Notes: generated by a model not told the origin, from the sequence alone. A DNA stretch of 64,000 bases from Saprospiraceae bacterium (GCA_016717105.1 JADKGF010000009.1:1-64000), one strand, 5' to 3'; counted from the stretch's first letter, positions 9,702 to 18,885 are shown. Translations and numbers: made by a program.

Positions 9702-10724
9702 TTATAGAATAACCATAACCTTTGAAATTCCATCATACCGATCCAAAGTAAAATATATGTTCCAAACTCCCTTTCCCAATCTCCATGTCATCAAACCCAA
9801 ATACATCAAATGATGGGTCTCGATAAGCTTCCTGACTGGTTGTGTATCTTCATGATGACTGGTCCATTGTAATCCGGGATATCGATGTAAAAGAGACCTT
9901 TGGAAGGGTTTGGGTAGATATTTATGGAGTATGATCTTTCAGGTATGGTTGGATATGCTGCACAATAACATCGCTCTGCGAGTGATGGGTCAAAGATAAA
10001 AGGGTTGACATTGGATTGATTCGTGCAATGGCCAATGAACGAAGGATTTCCGTGGAATCCACTTTGTCAGATCGGTGCCAGCGGCATAGGTCAGGGAGCA
10101 TGGATGAAAAGAATGACTTACTTTTTATCTGCAGCTGATTTGTAGAGAGTGTAAAAATAGAATATGGATCTTGCTATGTCTCCTTTGCGATATTCAGCAG
10201 GTTCAAAAGCATTACTCTTGGATTCAGAGTATTGATGAATTTGTGTTCGTGGTACTGTGGTTAGTACTTTATCTTGGTAAATCCAATATTTGGTTTGGTC
10301 ATCTGGGATGTCTTGGAATGGTGAGTTTTTTCTTAATGTGTTTACGGTAGCTCTGATTGGCACCAAGTGATGGAGATCACCTAGTGCAGGCATCGCAGAT
10401 GATCCGAGCGACCTTGGAAAAAGGTGTTCGGTTTGGATGCCGTATCTGGCAGTCCAGGAAAGGATGTTGGTACCTGTGGGTACTGGGATTTTGTATCCTG
10501 AATAGAAGCATTCTAAGGTGTCTTTCTGAAGGAAGACTTCATTGTACAGTTTGGTCCTGGCATGGTCATATTTGAGTACTTTTGGGCGTGTAGTATTTTC
10601 TGATCTCGGTGATCAGGGAATCTCCATGGAGGCCTGGGAAGATGATTTCTTGGGAGGATAAGGGTAAGGATAAGAATAAGGATAAGATTAAAGCTGATAA
10701 AGATGATAGGGTTTTGTATTTCAT
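9702..10724 (-). pseudogene. Secreted endonuclease I family nuclease with T9SS sorting domain, frameshifted
   Basis: The start at 10724 opens a typical signal peptide (LILSLFLSLPLSSQE). The frame continues to YYTPK, where an extra A in an A-run near 10583 shifts it. The next frame carries the endonuclease I core: ECFYSG, then TEHLFPRSLGSSAMPALGDLHH with the His-rich catalytic region and a Glu-rich stretch (FEPAEYRKGDIARSIFYFYT). Further shifts near 10110 and 10030 lead to SMLPDLCRWHRSDKVDS and NVNPFIFDP. The end is a T9SS type A sorting domain (INIYPNPSKGLFYIDIPDY ... SKVMVIL). When intact it would be an extracellular non-specific DNase for nutrient DNA or biofilm. At least four indels are present. 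Confidence 0.8.
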
Positions 10725-11179
10725 TATTAAAAATTTACTTAAGTTTAATGATTGGATTCGGTATATGCCTCATGCCGGCAGGGCAGATACTTTTTGCATC
10801 GCCCAAAAAGTATCCAAAAACGCTAGTTCAAAAAAAGGCGATTGCTTTGCATCGTTCACTCTCATGTCAAAATGCTTATTCTATTGCCTTTAAATTTTGG
10901 TTTTTAAAATGAAATATTCTGCTTGGCAATAGACGCACTTTTGACATTTCGTTCCCTATCACTGGTTTTTTGAACGGATTCCACTCCTATGGCTATCATA
11001 ATTACTGAAAGAAGCTGGTTTTTAAATAAAAAGAGAGCTGCTTTGCGGGGAGCTAAAGCAGCTGCTCTACTCATGCATCTTTATGCATAATAAAAAGGAA
11101 CACACAACAGTGTGAAAGGTCCTATCTTATCTGCAGGGCAATTTATTTACCACCCTAACCCCCCCCTGAAAGGCGGAGA
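10725..11179. other. Intergenic stretch without recognisable genes
   Basis: About 455 bases between the nuclease and the mobile module. Short open frames on both strands have no start context or recognisable content. The only supported element is the leftward hairpin terminator at 11018-11066. A C-run followed by a G-rich piece at 11158-11176 has no obvious meaning. Confidence 0.5.
11018..11066 (-). terminator. Intrinsic terminator of the mobile module operon
   Basis: On the minus strand a hairpin with the 9-bp stem AGCTGCTTT/AAAGCAGCT and a ten-base loop is followed by a T-rich tract (CTCTCTTTTTATTT). It lies downstream of the leftward genes 12749 to 11180 and probably ends their transcript. 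Confidence 0.65.
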
Positions 11180-11375
11180 TCATTTCGTTCTTTGACTTAA
11201 TGATTTATCTATACCATTACTAACTTGTTTAAAAGGATTCAGAAGTTTAAGAGCGGCCGCTGCCCGTGCAGCGACCGCCAAACCCAAAACTATGTAACCA
11301 TGCTTCTTTATACTTTTTTTAGTAAGCCACAAGCCGATGTTTGTGGTTCCATCATTATCAAATGAAATCGTTCAT
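11180..11375 (-). pseudogene. Small membrane-type protein of the mobile module, one frameshift
   Basis: ATG at 11375 reads MNDFI and then stops. Skipping one base gives a continuous 60-codon frame (DNDGTTNIGLWLTKKS ... YIVLGLAVAARAAAALKLL ... KSLSQRTK) ending at 11180. It has a central hydrophobic Ala-rich helix flanked by basic residues. It lies 45 bases after the ATPase gene on the same strand and just before the terminator. No family recognised. The Ala-Arg-Ala codons form a GC-rich hairpin at 11252-11277 that could be mistaken for a terminator. Confidence 0.4.
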
Positions 11376-11419
11376 TTGATTTGCTATGCAACCATTCTGT
11401 CATCCTTAAAAGGAAGGGC

Positions 11420-12124
11420 TTATTTGCGTTTATCGATGGATGTCGATTTGTATTCTATCCAGTTGCACATCTCACGCAAGCGACTCCTGACACGATCGCC
11501 ATAACATTTTTCTATCTGTGGTGCAGTGAGATTGCTTGTAAAGTGTGTCAATACTTTGCGATTGATGAAAAGCTCGTAGCGCATCAGGATGATCTGGCCA
11601 AGGACGTTGGTTGAAGTGCCGTAATGCTTGACTTCATCCTCTGCACCCAGATCATCGAAACAATAGGATTGGTTGATCGTATTGTGATCGACGTACTCTA
11701 CATAATTTCTGCCGTATTGCATAATGACTTGCGACCCAGTATCCATGTACTCCAGCGCCAAAGCTTGACAAGTTTTCATCTTGAAACGATCTCTATAGCC
11801 CATGAACTGGCGGACAAGCTTCATATGGCAAGTCTTGCCAACCCCTGTTTTTCCAGTAAGGAAAAGACCTTTTCGAAGGTCGATTTCGTAATGTTTACAT
11901 AGGTCAACATCACCAGTGAAGTAAGCAAAGAGCTGTAAAAGCACATCTTTGTCTTCTCTGAATAGTCGAAAGTTTTGACCATAAATGATCTGTCCATAAA
12001 GTTCAATAAGCCTAGAGAAGTGATCATAATTAAAGCTTGATTGAGTAGTCAGCTTCTGGATCGACTGGTACTCCTGAAGGACGGAGACCGGCACCTCGTG
12101 ATTGTGAATCTTGACGGTTTGCAT
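11420..12124 (-). CDS. DnaC/IstB-like AAA+ ATPase of a mobile element
   Basis: About 234 residues from the start chosen at 12124 (MQTVKIHNHEVP); an upstream ATG at 12229 exists, but its extra residues look like intergenic translation. It has a Walker A (LTGKTGVGKT), a Walker B (YCFDDLGAED), a sensor-1 type Asn (THFTSNLT) and a C-terminal arginine-rich segment (YGDRVRSRLREMC), the layout of IstB/DnaC helicase-loader ATPases. In Bacteroidota such genes are typical of integrated mobile elements, where they follow a replication-type protein, as here. Its start overlaps the end of the upstream gene by about 95 bases in another frame, suggesting translational coupling. Role: loading of a helicase or assistance to transposition. 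Which of these cannot be told. Confidence 0.75.
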   Translation of the reverse strand: MQTVKIHNHEVPVSVLQEYQSIQKLTTQSSFNYDHFSRLIELYGQIIYGQNFRLFREDKDVLLQLFAYFTGDVDLCKHYEIDLRKGLFLTGKTGVGKTCHMKLVRQFMGYRDRFKMKTCQALALEYMDTGSQVIMQYGRNYVEYVDHNTINQSYCFDDLGAEDEVKHYGTSTNVLGQIILMRYELFINRKVLTHFTSNLTAPQIEKCYGDRVRSRLREMCNWIEYKSTSIDKRK

Positions 12125-12749
12125 AATTGCTAATATTTGAAGGTGAAGAAATACGATTGTCGATATGGGATGCGTATTTGGGATCTGTGAGAGGGTTGTA
12201 GGAAGGATGTTGGATTTCAACATTTTCATCTACTGGTTCAAGTGAGAGTTTTACAGATTTTTCCATCAAAATGATTCCACGGCCATTGATAAGCTGAGTT
12301 TTGTGGTGGTAGGATCTATTATCTGTTGAGCTTGATTTTTTTAATTCAGGGAAAGGGATTTCAATTTTTGTCCCGTTTAAAGTTTCATGATTGGATATAG
12401 CCCAAACGGAGATATTTATAAAATTATCCACATATTCAAGCTTTGACATACAAAATTGGCCAGTTTCATATCTTGACTTTGAAGGGTAGTACCGTATCAG
12501 ATCGAGTTCAGATATTTCACGCAAAATCTTGTAATAGCATTCTTTTGATTTAATACTGGCATAAATCATTATTTCAGACCTAGTAGGTGTGATCGGGTTG
12601 CTGAAGAAGGCTTGATTCCAAAATCTAAACAATGAAATATACACCGCAATATGGGCATAATTGATAGCTGGCGAAATTCTGACAATCTCAAAAAAAATGT
12701 CAATATGCCTGATGTAATTAACCGCTGGAGCCTTAACTTGAGTAGACAT
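12030..12749 (-). CDS. Replication-initiation-like protein of a mobile element
   Basis: 239 residues. The N-terminal half looks like a winged-helix fold (HIAVYISLFRFWNQAFF ... SRSEIMIYASIKSKECYYKILREISELDLI), the arrangement found in helix-turn-helix replication or transcription proteins of Bacteroidota integrative elements. The C-terminal half is polar, low in structure and rich in Ser/Asn. It starts 3 bases after the end of the HTH gene and its end overlaps the ATPase start, so the three genes form one operon. The first 20-odd codons of this gene, together with the end of the preceding one, are duplicated at 17467-17575. Function is inferred from neighbours; no catalytic motif is visible. 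Confidence 0.55.
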   Translation of the reverse strand: MSTQVKAPAVNYIRHIDIFFEIVRISPAINYAHIAVYISLFRFWNQAFFSNPITPTRSEIMIYASIKSKECYYKILREISELDLIRYYPSKSRYETGQFCMSKLEYVDNFINISVWAISNHETLNGTKIEIPFPELKKSSSTDNRSYHHKTQLINGRGIILMEKSVKLSLEPVDENVEIQHPSYNPLTDPKYASHIDNRISSPSNISNYANRQDSQSRGAGLRPSGVPVDPEADYSIKL

Positions 12750-12752
12750 AAA

Positions 12753-13064
12753 TTAGATTTTGAAAAGTGAAAAAGAAGGATTTGCTTTTGCCACTTTTTT
12801 GTTTTGATCAAGGATTTTTTTGATATCCTGCCAATCATAAAAGATCGTGGCACCTATTTTTGTAAAAGGGATGATTTTCTTAATTCTGAGATGCTGTAAA
12901 GTTGAAGTTGAGATGCCAAGTTCTTTAGTTACTTCGGAAGACCGGAGATATTTTTTTTGGTCATGAGTAAAATTATTTTGAGAAGAAAGTAACTGTTTAA
13001 GTTCCGATAAGAGTTCGATTTTAAATTCTCGCAGGTCATCTGTTGTGATAATATTTGCAGGCAT
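12753..13064 (-). CDS. Excisionase-like MerR/HTH_17 DNA-binding protein
   Basis: About 103 residues from the start at 13064 (MPANIITTDDLREFK); a longer start at 13112 adds residues without family character. The core KYLRSSEVTKELGISTSTLQ is followed by LRIKKIIPFTKIGATIFYDW, the helix-turn-helix plus small wing of the HTH_17/excisionase family. Such proteins bind attachment sites and steer integrase direction, or act as regulators of mobile elements. It is the first gene of the leftward three-gene operon. No integrase gene is present in the window, so its recombination partner is missing or elsewhere. Confidence 0.7.
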   Translation of the reverse strand: MPANIITTDDLREFKIELLSELKQLLSSQNNFTHDQKKYLRSSEVTKELGISTSTLQHLRIKKIIPFTKIGATIFYDWQDIKKILDQNKKVAKANPSFSLFKI

Positions 13065-14262
13065 GGTATTGAATATTTTCTGCTGCAAAGGTGAGCGGTT
13101 TGAGAAAGCCAAACATGTGATGTATATGTAAGTTATATGTTTTTTTTATTAATTTTATTGGGATTATGAAAACTACATAAAGTACAAGTTATTGAAATTC
13201 AATTAATTGCGTGGGCTTTGTAGAGATAAAAAAAGTTCAAAAAGGTATAAATCAGAATAAAAACATAGAAGGTAGTGTGTTTTGCGTGGGTTTTATTTGG
13301 TGAATAAAGATTAATTTGGGGTGAATCAGAATAATAATTTGAAAATTATGAAATAACTGAAATCGTCTAATGGTAAAATTGAAGGTATCGAAAATGTGTT
13401 TTATTTAGGGCAAAAGAATGGAGAGAAATCAAAGCGATAATTGTATTTTGTGAGCCAAGAAAAAAATATCCATTTTAAAGAGTTTAGGCTATTTAAATTC
13501 GCTTACTAGGGAATATTCGAAAGGACGGAGATCGTGCGTCAGGAACAAAATAAACGACCAAATCAATGATTTTAGAATATTGGATTATGATTGGAAATCA
13601 ATAATTTAATTTCATGGCCCCGGTGCAACTGTTCCGCTTGCGTTTTTCATTCGTTTTGAATTTTTTTCGCGCACGCTGTTTTATGTTTTAATAAGTTTAT
13701 TAATGTTTTAATATGTTTTATATATGGTACTGTTTCATTTCCGTCTTCACGGTCGGTGTCGCGTTCGGATTACGGTACACTATCGGTCGGTAATCCGAAC
13801 GGATAGTACGGTAATCCGAACACGTATGTTCGGATTACCGACCGTGCGGGCAGGACGGTTAAAGTTCGAGCTGATGTTGTTGTAGAAAACCTTTGGAAAT
13901 TGGAATTCAATAAAAATGATTGTGACTAAAAAAAGCCCATTTTGAGATCAAAATTGTAGAGGCTGGAAGAGCTTAAAAGAGAAAATGAGATTAAAACAAC
14001 CTGTTTTTATATGATAAATTGTTAGTAAATTTGGAATAAAAATGACGGATTTACTTTTGTAGTTTATACAAAATTGTTATACAAAATAGGGTAGAAATTA
14101 ATCAAAAAAATGGGGATGAAATTGTGCTAAATCATTAAAAAGGCGTAAATTGCAGTAAATTTGATGCAGCCAATTTGCAGCCAAAGTAGATATTTTGAAA
14201 TACTTTATTTGTAAATCGCTGTAAATTATTGCGTTATGATTCGATTATTTTGGGTTTATTTG
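13065..14262. other. Long non-coding stretch upstream of the mobile module
   Basis: About 1.2 kb with no credible gene on either strand. It contains an AT-rich block of related tatgttttaat units (13681-13725) directly before a GC-rich palindromic cluster (13749-13845). An AT-rich unwinding-type region next to iterated binding sites is how many replication or transfer origins look, but this is inference. It ends at the 18-bp direct repeat at 14263. Confidence 0.5.
13749..13845. repeat. Cluster of four inverted/direct 11-bp repeats inside a larger palindrome
   Basis: The 11-mer GTTCGGATTAC occurs at 13763-13773 and 13828-13838. Its reverse complement occurs at 13790-13800 and 13811-13821. The order is plus, minus, minus, plus. 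The whole is flanked by the outer inverted pair ACGGTCGGT (13749-13757) and ACCGACCGT (13837-13845). GC content is clearly above the surroundings. The arrangement fits protein-binding iterons (replication, transfer or recombination sites) or a REP-like palindromic cluster. Confidence 0.8.
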
Positions 14263-14280
14263 TCCCGTGCAGTCCGCAAA
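14263..14280 (+). repeat. 18-bp direct repeat, left copy (candidate attachment site)
   Basis: TCCCGTGCAGTCCGCAAA recurs at 17739-17756 with one mismatch and in the same orientation. Both copies are followed directly by a hairpin and T-run. The sequence could be the 3' end of a tRNA-derived att site, but no complete tRNA precedes it. Confidence 0.55.
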
Positions 14281-14284
14281 TCAT

Positions 14285-14325
14285 AACGCCAAATAGAAGT
14301 AAAATTCTGTTTGGCGTTTGTTTTT
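14285..14325 (+). terminator. Hairpin with T-run after the left 18-bp repeat
   Basis: AACGCCAAA (14285-14293) pairs with TTTGGCGTT (14310-14318), with extra pairing inside (TAGAA/TTCTG), followed by TGTTTTT. This is a good rightward intrinsic terminator, although no rightward gene is recognised before it. Confidence 0.55.
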
Positions 14326-14498
14326 CAGGGAGTTATGAAACTCATGGGTGGTAAAATGAAATGAAAACAGTGGTGTGCTCACGGGATGCATCTGTGATAA
14401 TCCAAATCTTGCTATCTGGCAGCGATCTTTACAAAAAATGAGCGGCGTTACCTTTGCTGTTCGATTTTTTTTGTAATTTATAATTGCCGCCCAAAATG

Positions 14499-14960
14499 TC
14501 AAACTAAATTTTTTGTATTTTGCTTATCATTATATCTTGCATCGATTATGTATTTCTTATTAAATTTTGCAAAACACTCAAATTCGTGTTTTGCTACATC
14601 ACCCATAACTAATAAATCAGAAGGTGAATTGGTTCTTACATCGCATCTAAAATATTTGACAGAAACAAACAACTTACTCACTAATTGATCATAATTTGGA
14701 TAGTCATATCTAAATCTATCTGCACCACCATGACCTGTCTTGCCTTTTAAAGTATTGTCAAACTGTTTAAGTCTTCCTTTAAGGCCTGACGTAGAATTTG
14801 TCATTCCGATGTAATTTATATTTTCGCTCCAATCAAAGTCATGACCCGAAAAATTGTCTTCAGAGATGGCAATGCAATAGATTCCTGGAAATTCTATACC
14901 AGGTAATTGTTCTCTTAAGGACCATTGGCTCCAAACCGAAAATTTTGTTAGGCTATGCAT
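14499..14960 (-). CDS. GIY-YIG domain protein
   Basis: 153 residues. The start of the GIY-YIG fold is visible at residues about 25-60: FPGIYCIAI, then INYIGMTN and GLKGRLKQF, i.e. the GIY and YIG halves and the basic residue of the helix. The C-terminal part (SDLLVMGDVAKHEFECFAKF) carries the glutamate expected for metal binding. GIY-YIG proteins cut DNA in repair, restriction or homing. Small solitary members occur often as cargo of mobile DNA, which fits its place between the two 18-bp repeats. Target unknown. A divergent start region of about 340 bases lies upstream. Confidence 0.65.
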   Translation of the reverse strand: MHSLTKFSVWSQWSLREQLPGIEFPGIYCIAISEDNFSGHDFDWSENINYIGMTNSTSGLKGRLKQFDNTLKGKTGHGGADRFRYDYPNYDQLVSKLFVSVKYFRCDVRTNSPSDLLVMGDVAKHEFECFAKFNKKYIIDARYNDKQNTKNLV

Positions 14961-15299
14961 GATATTTAATAAAAGGGACCATTAAAAATAACTAAACCAA
15001 CCAAAGGTACTTCTCTCTCTTGAATTCAGTTTTTAATAAAGGGCAAAAGTAAAGATAATTCAATAAGCCATACAGCTCATTATTTCTGGGGAGATCGTGA
15101 AAGTATCGGTATGATGGAGACAGGGATGAGATAGTAGAGAGGTGATGAATAAGGAAATTGTAAATCTAAATAATCCTTAATAAGTTTACAAAATGAATGT
15201 TTAACCTGAAATATGCGTTAGAATTCGTAATAGATTTTCAGATACATATTTCAGGTTTAATTGTATGAGCTTGTTAAGTTTAAAAATATTTAAGAATAT
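14961..15299. other. Intergenic region with a palindromic dispersed repeat
   Basis: No gene recognised. The right part holds the 60-bp palindromic repeat at 15201-15260 described separately; the left part is purine-rich without visible structure. Confidence 0.5.
15201..15260. repeat. Dispersed palindromic repeat, copy 1
   Basis: Perfect 13-base inverted arms AACCTGAAATATG / CATATTTCAGGTT enclose about 27 bases containing a TTAGAATTCGTAATAGATTTTC core. A diverged copy in the opposite orientation is found at 61734-61793. Both lie just beyond a gene end. This looks like a small REP or MITE-like element. Confidence 0.65.
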
Positions 15300-16916
15300 T
15301 TATGGAATAATGATTGGAAGAGTATTTATAACATTATTATTATGGTCAATCATTTGAGTGAAATAAATTCCTTTTGATAATTCACCCACATAAAACTCAG
15401 TATTAAGATGTACTTTTTTATTAGTAACCAATCTTCCAGATATATCGAATATTTGGACATTTAATGGGTGAATAAGTTCTGTATCAGATAGAATTTTAAA
15501 GTAATTGCCATTGCAAATTACCTTATAATTGTACTTGGTACCTTCTGTTTGAGTTTCAAGTGAAGAAGGTATACCTGTTTCAACATAATATAATTCCTTA
15601 CCATAAGTTTGATCAAGATTTGCAAAAAAGTAGAGCTTAGTTCCTAGTAGACCAAGTAAATTTAATTGATTTGAAGAGAAAGTTTGGTTAAATGAGAAAA
15701 CTTGTTTTTTGGAAAAATTAATTAAATCAATCATTGTGATCGTTCCTGATTTGAATATAGGGTCATCTGTACCATAAAATGCATAATTTCCATGACCAAT
15801 TAAGCTTGGAGTATTGGAATCTACGACTTCAAACACTTTTATTTGATCTGGTGCACCAGAGAAAATAACTAATTTTGATTCCATATTAATGGTTGCTTTA
15901 TCATCCTTAGTCAAGTATACTACATTGTTTTCATTTGTGTAATACATTTTGGAAAGGTTAAAAGATGCATCACTGTAATTTGTAATATTGCTGATTTGTA
16001 GCGGATTGGTAGTAAGTAGGAAATGTCCACCAGTATGATAAAATAAAATTAAACTATCTTTTTATAATCCTTAGATATGGGTATTCCTGTCTAGTAAATG
16101 GTAAAGATAATTCTTTAGATATTTTCTTATTTGGCATAATCATATCTGTAAAGGCTAGATGAAAGTGCTTTTATCACTGTGGATTAATGTTACAATATTA
16201 TCACCGTTAATTGATTTTAGACCTGTAATGGATGATTCACTATCAACTTTAATAGCATTGATTAGATTTAAATTTTCATCGTTATAGGTAAATAATTTGA
16301 GAGTATCATTTGTAATGTTAGCAAAAGCAATACCATTACCATATTTTATTGGTGCACCAAAAGCTTCATTAATAGATCCAAGTCTAACATTGGTGTGAAG
16401 CTTATAAGTCCCAGTTGATGAGCCATCGCTAATATAAGTTTCGTCTTTATAATTTGTGCCATTAGTAAGTCCTAAATATATTTTATTATTATTCCCAACC
16501 ACGAAATTTTTAAAAAAGCCTTTATATTCCATAATCATAGTTGTTCCAGACATAGTACCATTTGTATTCCAAATTTGAATGACATTGTTATCAAATCGTT
16601 TAATGAAGAACAATTTCCTTTGAAATTCCAAAAAGTATATTTCATGTAGATTGCATGATGAAGAACATATTTGGGTAATAAACTCAACATTACCATTTTT
16701 AATTGAATATAGATCCCTTTGACCTAAAATATCTCCGACAAAATATATCACATCATCAATTTGCAAATGTGGATGGTTATCAGTGGCACTTCCGATTGGT
16801 CCAGGATTAATATCTTTAACTAAGATGGGATTTTGCCCAACCATTTTTAGTGAAGATAAAAATATAAAAAATCCAAAAAGTAATGGGACGGCAGAGTAAA
16901 TTAATCCATGTTTCAT
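15300..16916 (-). pseudogene. Secreted ELWxxDGT-repeat protein with T9SS sorting domain, frameshifted
   Basis: The start at 16916 gives a signal peptide (LIYSAVPLLFGFFIFLSS ... VGQN) and about 250 residues of beta-propeller-like repeats of the ELWxxDGT type (IWNTNGTMSGTTMI, TYISDGSSTGTYKL). Two frame changes lie between 16155 and 16020 (joining to ILFYHTGGHFLLTTNP). The rest continues to a typical T9SS tail (NVQIFDISGRLVTNKK ... ELSKGIYFTQMI ... NTLPIIIP). The protein would be a cell-surface propeller of unknown ligand, about 530 residues. It lies between the two 18-bp repeats and may be cargo. Confidence 0.7.
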
Positions 16917-17466
16917 GAGTATTAGATTTATAATTTAAAAAATTGAATAAAAGAGCAATAGAATAATAGTATTAGATTATTAAAGCCTGTTAGTTGAAAA
17001 ATTGTATTTAGTCATGCTATTGTCAATTCCTCTGTTCTCTCAGTCATTGCATGAGTTAAAATTTAAAAGTAGTTGGCTTTACATAAGTATCTTTTATCTA
17101 CTGTAAAAATAATCATAAAAGGTTCATAATATTTTCGGTTTTTGTAAATACATTAGAATGTTTAAGTACATATTGCAAATAAAAAAAACATATTACCTTT
17201 TAGTTTTAACATTGCAAAAATAACGTTTGAAATTCTGTTAAAGAAATAATGTTTTTTGAATATGAACAATTTAATTATGTAAAAATTTGAATCATAGTTA
17301 CATGAGTATAATATAAATATGAAAAATTCCATAAATTAACAAAATTGGTTATAGTTTTTATTAGATTGATAGTTTTCTAGAGTAGATCAATTTATCAAAA
17401 CTGTGATAGAGTTTTGGATGTTTGGGATGTACTATAACTTTCGAACTCTACACTCCAAATTCTCCC

Positions 17467-17575
17467 CAAATTCTTGACTATCTCAAATAAAATGTCAATA
17501 TGTCTGATGTAATTAACCGCTGGAGCCTTAACTTGAGTAGGCATAATTTAGATTTTGAAAAGTAAAAAAGATGGA
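17467..17575 (-). repeat. Remnant copy of the mobile-module HTH/rep gene junction
   Basis: This stretch matches 12674-12780 over roughly 100 bases with about ten differences, including an unbroken 33-base match beginning CTGATGTAATTAACCGCTGG. It corresponds to the first codons of the replication-like gene and the end of the HTH gene, in the same orientation as the full copy 4.8 kb to the left. Nothing more of the genes is left, so a second related element has been almost entirely deleted here. Confidence 0.85.
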
Positions 17576-17738
17576 CTGGTTTTTGACTCAGAATCTCTGT
17601 TAATCAAAAAAATGATTTGAAATCATACGATGAAACTCATGGAAGAGCAAAGGGAAATAGTGAATCAATTTTTTCCTTGAACAACTGTCTTGAGAAATGA
17701 TTGTGCTGATTTGCTAACAAACACAGAAAGTTGTACTT

Positions 17739-17756
17739 TCCCGTCCAGTCCGCAAA
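17739..17756 (+). repeat. 18-bp direct repeat, right copy (candidate attachment site)
   Basis: TCCCGTCCAGTCCGCAAA, one mismatch from the copy at 14263-14280, and likewise followed at once by a hairpin and T-run. It lies 164 bases beyond the mobile-module remnant. Confidence 0.55.
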
Positions 17757-17797
17757 AACCATTGGTAATTAATTGATTATCAATGGCTTTGTTTTTT
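17757..17797 (+). terminator. Hairpin with T-run after the right 18-bp repeat
   Basis: CCATTGGTAAT and ATTATCAATGG form an 11-bp stem with one wobble, followed by CTTTGTTTTTTAT. It mirrors the terminator after the left repeat. Confidence 0.55.
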
Positions 17798-17976
17798 ATA
17801 TGCTTACGGTAAATGATCGTAGGTGATGAATGGCTGCGTTTTTATATTTTGAAAAATACTTTTTGGGTGTAGTAAAATGGAGATATATGAGTCTACTTGG
17901 ATGTTTTGAATAGATATAATGGGGAATGCTTTAGCTCGTGTGAATAAACAAAAATGATGTCTTGATAGCACTTAAT

Positions 17977-18863
17977 TTAATCTGTTAATTTAAAGATAAT
18001 AGGTATAGTGTATAATACATTAACTGGTTTACCATCTTTTTTTCCAGGAGTCCATTTCGGCATTTTTTCTAAAATTGATGTCACCAACATCTTGATATCA
18101 GAATCTACTCCATTTAATACTTTTATATTTATTACACTTCCGTCTTTTGATATTACAAATTGTGCGAGTGCTTTTCCTTGAACTTCTAGCTCTCTTGATT
18201 TTTTTGGATATTTCAAGTTTCCATATATATATTCAAGTAATTTATTTTTAGAGCAAATATCAAAATCATCAACAGTTAAATTCATGTTTTCACACCCGGG
18301 AATTTAGGCATTAGATCAATACGAATTTTAGTAGTATCAATTGTAGTAGAAATTAACTTCCCATTATTAAATTCTTCTTTTATCTTGACATTTCCAACAC
18401 TATCTAGTTTAATCTGCTCACCATGCAATTCACCATTTACATAATTGCTAACTTCAATTAACAAAGTATCATTTTTATAGGTTTTCCAAGCACCATGTTT
18501 AACTCCTTGATTATAGAAACCAGTTTGATTAACATTTTCACGCCATAAACCAACCTTCAAATTATTTTCAAAATATCCAGATGTTACGGTTGTTCCATCA
18601 TCCCATTTTTCTTCATAAAGACCATGAAGCACTTTAGATTCATTTGATATGTAAGTAGCCAAATGCGTTATTTGTTTATTTTCAGGAAAATATCTTTTTA
18701 CAATACATTTTCCAGATTCCAATTTTTCAATTGTGTAATTTGCTCCACAGTCAATCAGTTTAGATGACTTTTCTAATTTTTCATTATATTTCTTTTTGCA
18801 GGATTGATTATAACCAGAAACTACAAGAATAAAACTTAGTATAATTGTTAAATAAATGTTCAT
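17977..18863 (-). pseudogene. MORN-repeat protein fused to a TonB C-terminal-like domain, one frameshift
   Basis: The start at 18863 gives a signal peptide (IYLTIILSFILVVSGYNQSC). Residues about 80-165 carry MORN-like repeats (VLHGLYEEKWDDGT, GLWRENVNQTGFYNQGVKHG, YVNGELHGEQIKLDS). At 18290 the frame is lost in a C/G run. Restoring one base joins PKFPGCENMNLTVDD to a TonB_C-type domain (LLEYIYGNLKYPKKSRE ... GKALAQFVISKDGSV ... WTPGKKDGKPVNVLYTIP). The paralogue at 57294-57789 shows the same PRFPGCE-to-YIYKNLKYP join in frame, which supports a single gene. TonB_C domains without a membrane anchor in Bacteroidota are periplasmic and of unclear partner. Confidence 0.75.
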
Positions 18864-18885
18864 AGAATAAAAGTAATAATTAGAG

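Larger units (their letters stand above)
16917..17976. other. AT-rich intergenic region with a mobile-module remnant
   Basis: About 1.06 kb without a credible gene. It contains the remnant of the HTH/rep gene junction (17467-17575), the right 18-bp repeat (17739-17756) and a hairpin terminator (17757-17797). The first 500 bases are strongly AT-rich with no structure I could support. Confidence 0.55.

Noticed and set aside
11252..11277. GC-rich hairpin around a NotI-like site, candidate terminator
   Set aside because: No T-run follows on either strand, and it is explained by Ala-Arg codons of the small membrane ORF.
13113..14262. Hidden integrase for the mobile module
   Set aside because: Neither strand shows tyrosine-recombinase or serine-recombinase motifs, even allowing for frameshifts.
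14240..14280. tRNA gene ending at the 18-bp repeat
   Set aside because: No anticodon arm, D arm or matching 5' acceptor strand could be drawn upstream; kept only as a possible att fragment.
14281..14502. 73-codon frame on the minus strand after the GIY-YIG gene
   Set aside because: Composition is non-coding, and its end coincides with the terminator hairpin and the 18-bp repeat.
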